Shown here: positions 59,520 through 64,000 of the stretch, in pieces | How the letters are laid out: every line of letters starts with the position of its first letter | Position numbering within the stretch: the first letter of the stretch is position 1 | From: Charina bottae | Lineage: Eukaryota > Chordata > Lepidosauria > Squamata > Charinaidae | Length of the DNA stretch: 64,000 nt | Assembly: GCA_023362775.1 (NCBI GenBank) | Contig: JALMGJ010000008.1 | Location: forward strand, 39,572,501 to 39,636,500 | Direction: 5' to 3' | The notes under the pieces: model-generated | Seen by the model: only the letters and a program-made list of their open reading frames with translations | What the model was told of the DNA's origin: nothing | Databases searched by the model: none | Program-made: the position numbers and the translations under genes

Positions 59520-60085
59520 CCAACGCAAGGGCCCGTTAGCGGCCGTTGTGTTCACAAGTTACGCCCAACGCACGTGGTGCGGTCCCTGACCCGCTCCCAT
59601 GCCTGCACACGTGTAGCCTACGTGCTTTGGGGGTTCCTGGTGAAAGCCATGCTCAGCCCAGGGCCATGTTCGCCCATGCTTTGTCACATTCGGTGGGTTA
59701 GAATTGGGCAAGAGAGGATGGCCCAAATTCAGGAACCCGTGCTTGAGAGGGCACGGGGATCCAGAGTTTCAGTTCTAGGTAAAGAGAAGCGTCCCAGAGG
59801 CGCGTTGGGCTCTCCAAGACATAAAGCCACTTCCCTTCCGCCACAGGCAGCCCCGCGGACTCCCGAAATTCCTCCACCCGCCGCCGCTCCTTCAGAAGCC
59901 GCATTGCGCCTGCGCCGCTGGAGCGCGCTGATTGGCTGAGGGGATTCCTATATAAACGCAGCGCAAGCTCTGCCCGGATCTCTTGTTACGGCCGCCATTT
60001 TAATACTCGGGTCGGACCGCGAACTCAATCCTTTTTCTTGTGTCTGTGCGCGCGCTTTTTTTCCCCCCCTCGGCCAGTTCCCGCT
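59520..60085 (+). promoter_or_regulatory. HNRNPDL: HNRNPDL promoter and 5' UTR
   Basis: In order there is an NRF1-like site tgcgcctgcgcc (59905-59916), an inverted CCAAT box gattgg (59930-59935), and a TATA box (59949-59956). Then comes a pyrimidine-rich probable start (ctcttg near 59980) and a YY1-like site gccgccatttt (59991-60001). The combination of TATA, a TOP-like start and a downstream YY1 site is common in highly expressed RNA-binding-protein and translation genes. The start site is inferred from spacing. Confidence 0.75.
59949..59956 (+). promoter_or_regulatory. HNRNPDL: TATA box of HNRNPDL
   Basis: TATATAAA about 30 bp upstream of the inferred start and 137 bp upstream of the ATG, directly after a CCAAT element. 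Confidence 0.7.
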
Positions 60086-63915
<3,830 letters not shown>

Positions 63916-64000
63916 TAGTTCATTTAATGCTTTATTTAATATGGGGGTGGGGTGTTATCCAGTATAATGTCTAGTAAAAATGTAGCTTACTGCAATCGGT

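Overview
The window is vertebrate genomic DNA, almost certainly from a squamate reptile (lizard or snake). It has small exons with GT-AG introns, and repeats typical of squamates: RTE/BovB LINEs, tRNA-derived SINEs with a BovB-like 3' tail (Sauria-SINE type), CR1/L2 remnants and many short hAT-type foldback elements. I cannot name the species from sequence alone.

Three protein-coding genes are recognisable. TMEM150C (tentonin 3) lies on the + strand. Its seven coding exons run from 25105 to 38324 (250 aa), with a CpG island at about 8.74-9.65 kb as the likely promoter, a very long first intron, and a 3' UTR ending near 40.93 kb. ENOPH1 (enolase-phosphatase 1, methionine salvage) lies on the - strand, with six coding exons from 55376 down to 43685 (261 aa) and a 3' UTR reaching about 42.06 kb. 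HNRNPDL (hnRNP D-like) lies on the + strand. Coding exons 1-3 are at 60086-60210, 63477-63645 and 63751-63912, and the gene runs off the right edge. From memory, this is the order and relative orientation of the human 4q21 block. TMEM150C and ENOPH1 are convergent. ENOPH1 and HNRNPDL are divergent, but their start codons are 4.7 kb apart and each has its own CpG-rich promoter, whereas I recall a compact shared promoter in human.

Layout: 1-8.7 kb is intergenic and packed with repeats (a tandem-repeat-bearing hAT element, an L1-like remnant, a degraded RT fragment, SINEs, and a nearly intact 5'-truncated RTE/BovB-clade LINE). 8.7-40.9 kb is TMEM150C. 40.9-42.1 kb is the convergent spacer, with an L2-type tail and a foldback element. 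42.1-55.4 kb is ENOPH1, its introns filled by a second RTE copy, several MITEs, SINEs and a MER1/Charlie3-like hAT element with an internal minisatellite. 55.4-60.1 kb is the divergent intergenic region. 60.1-64 kb is the start of HNRNPDL.

No CRISPR array, operon, prokaryotic gene or viral gene is present. No wholly new gene system was found. The most interesting material is in the repeats: two RTE copies that are almost identical in protein sequence, a dimeric SINE that exists with two different 3' tails, hAT elements sharing a TCTAGA-like target preference, and a hAT foldback element inside the TMEM150C 3' UTR.
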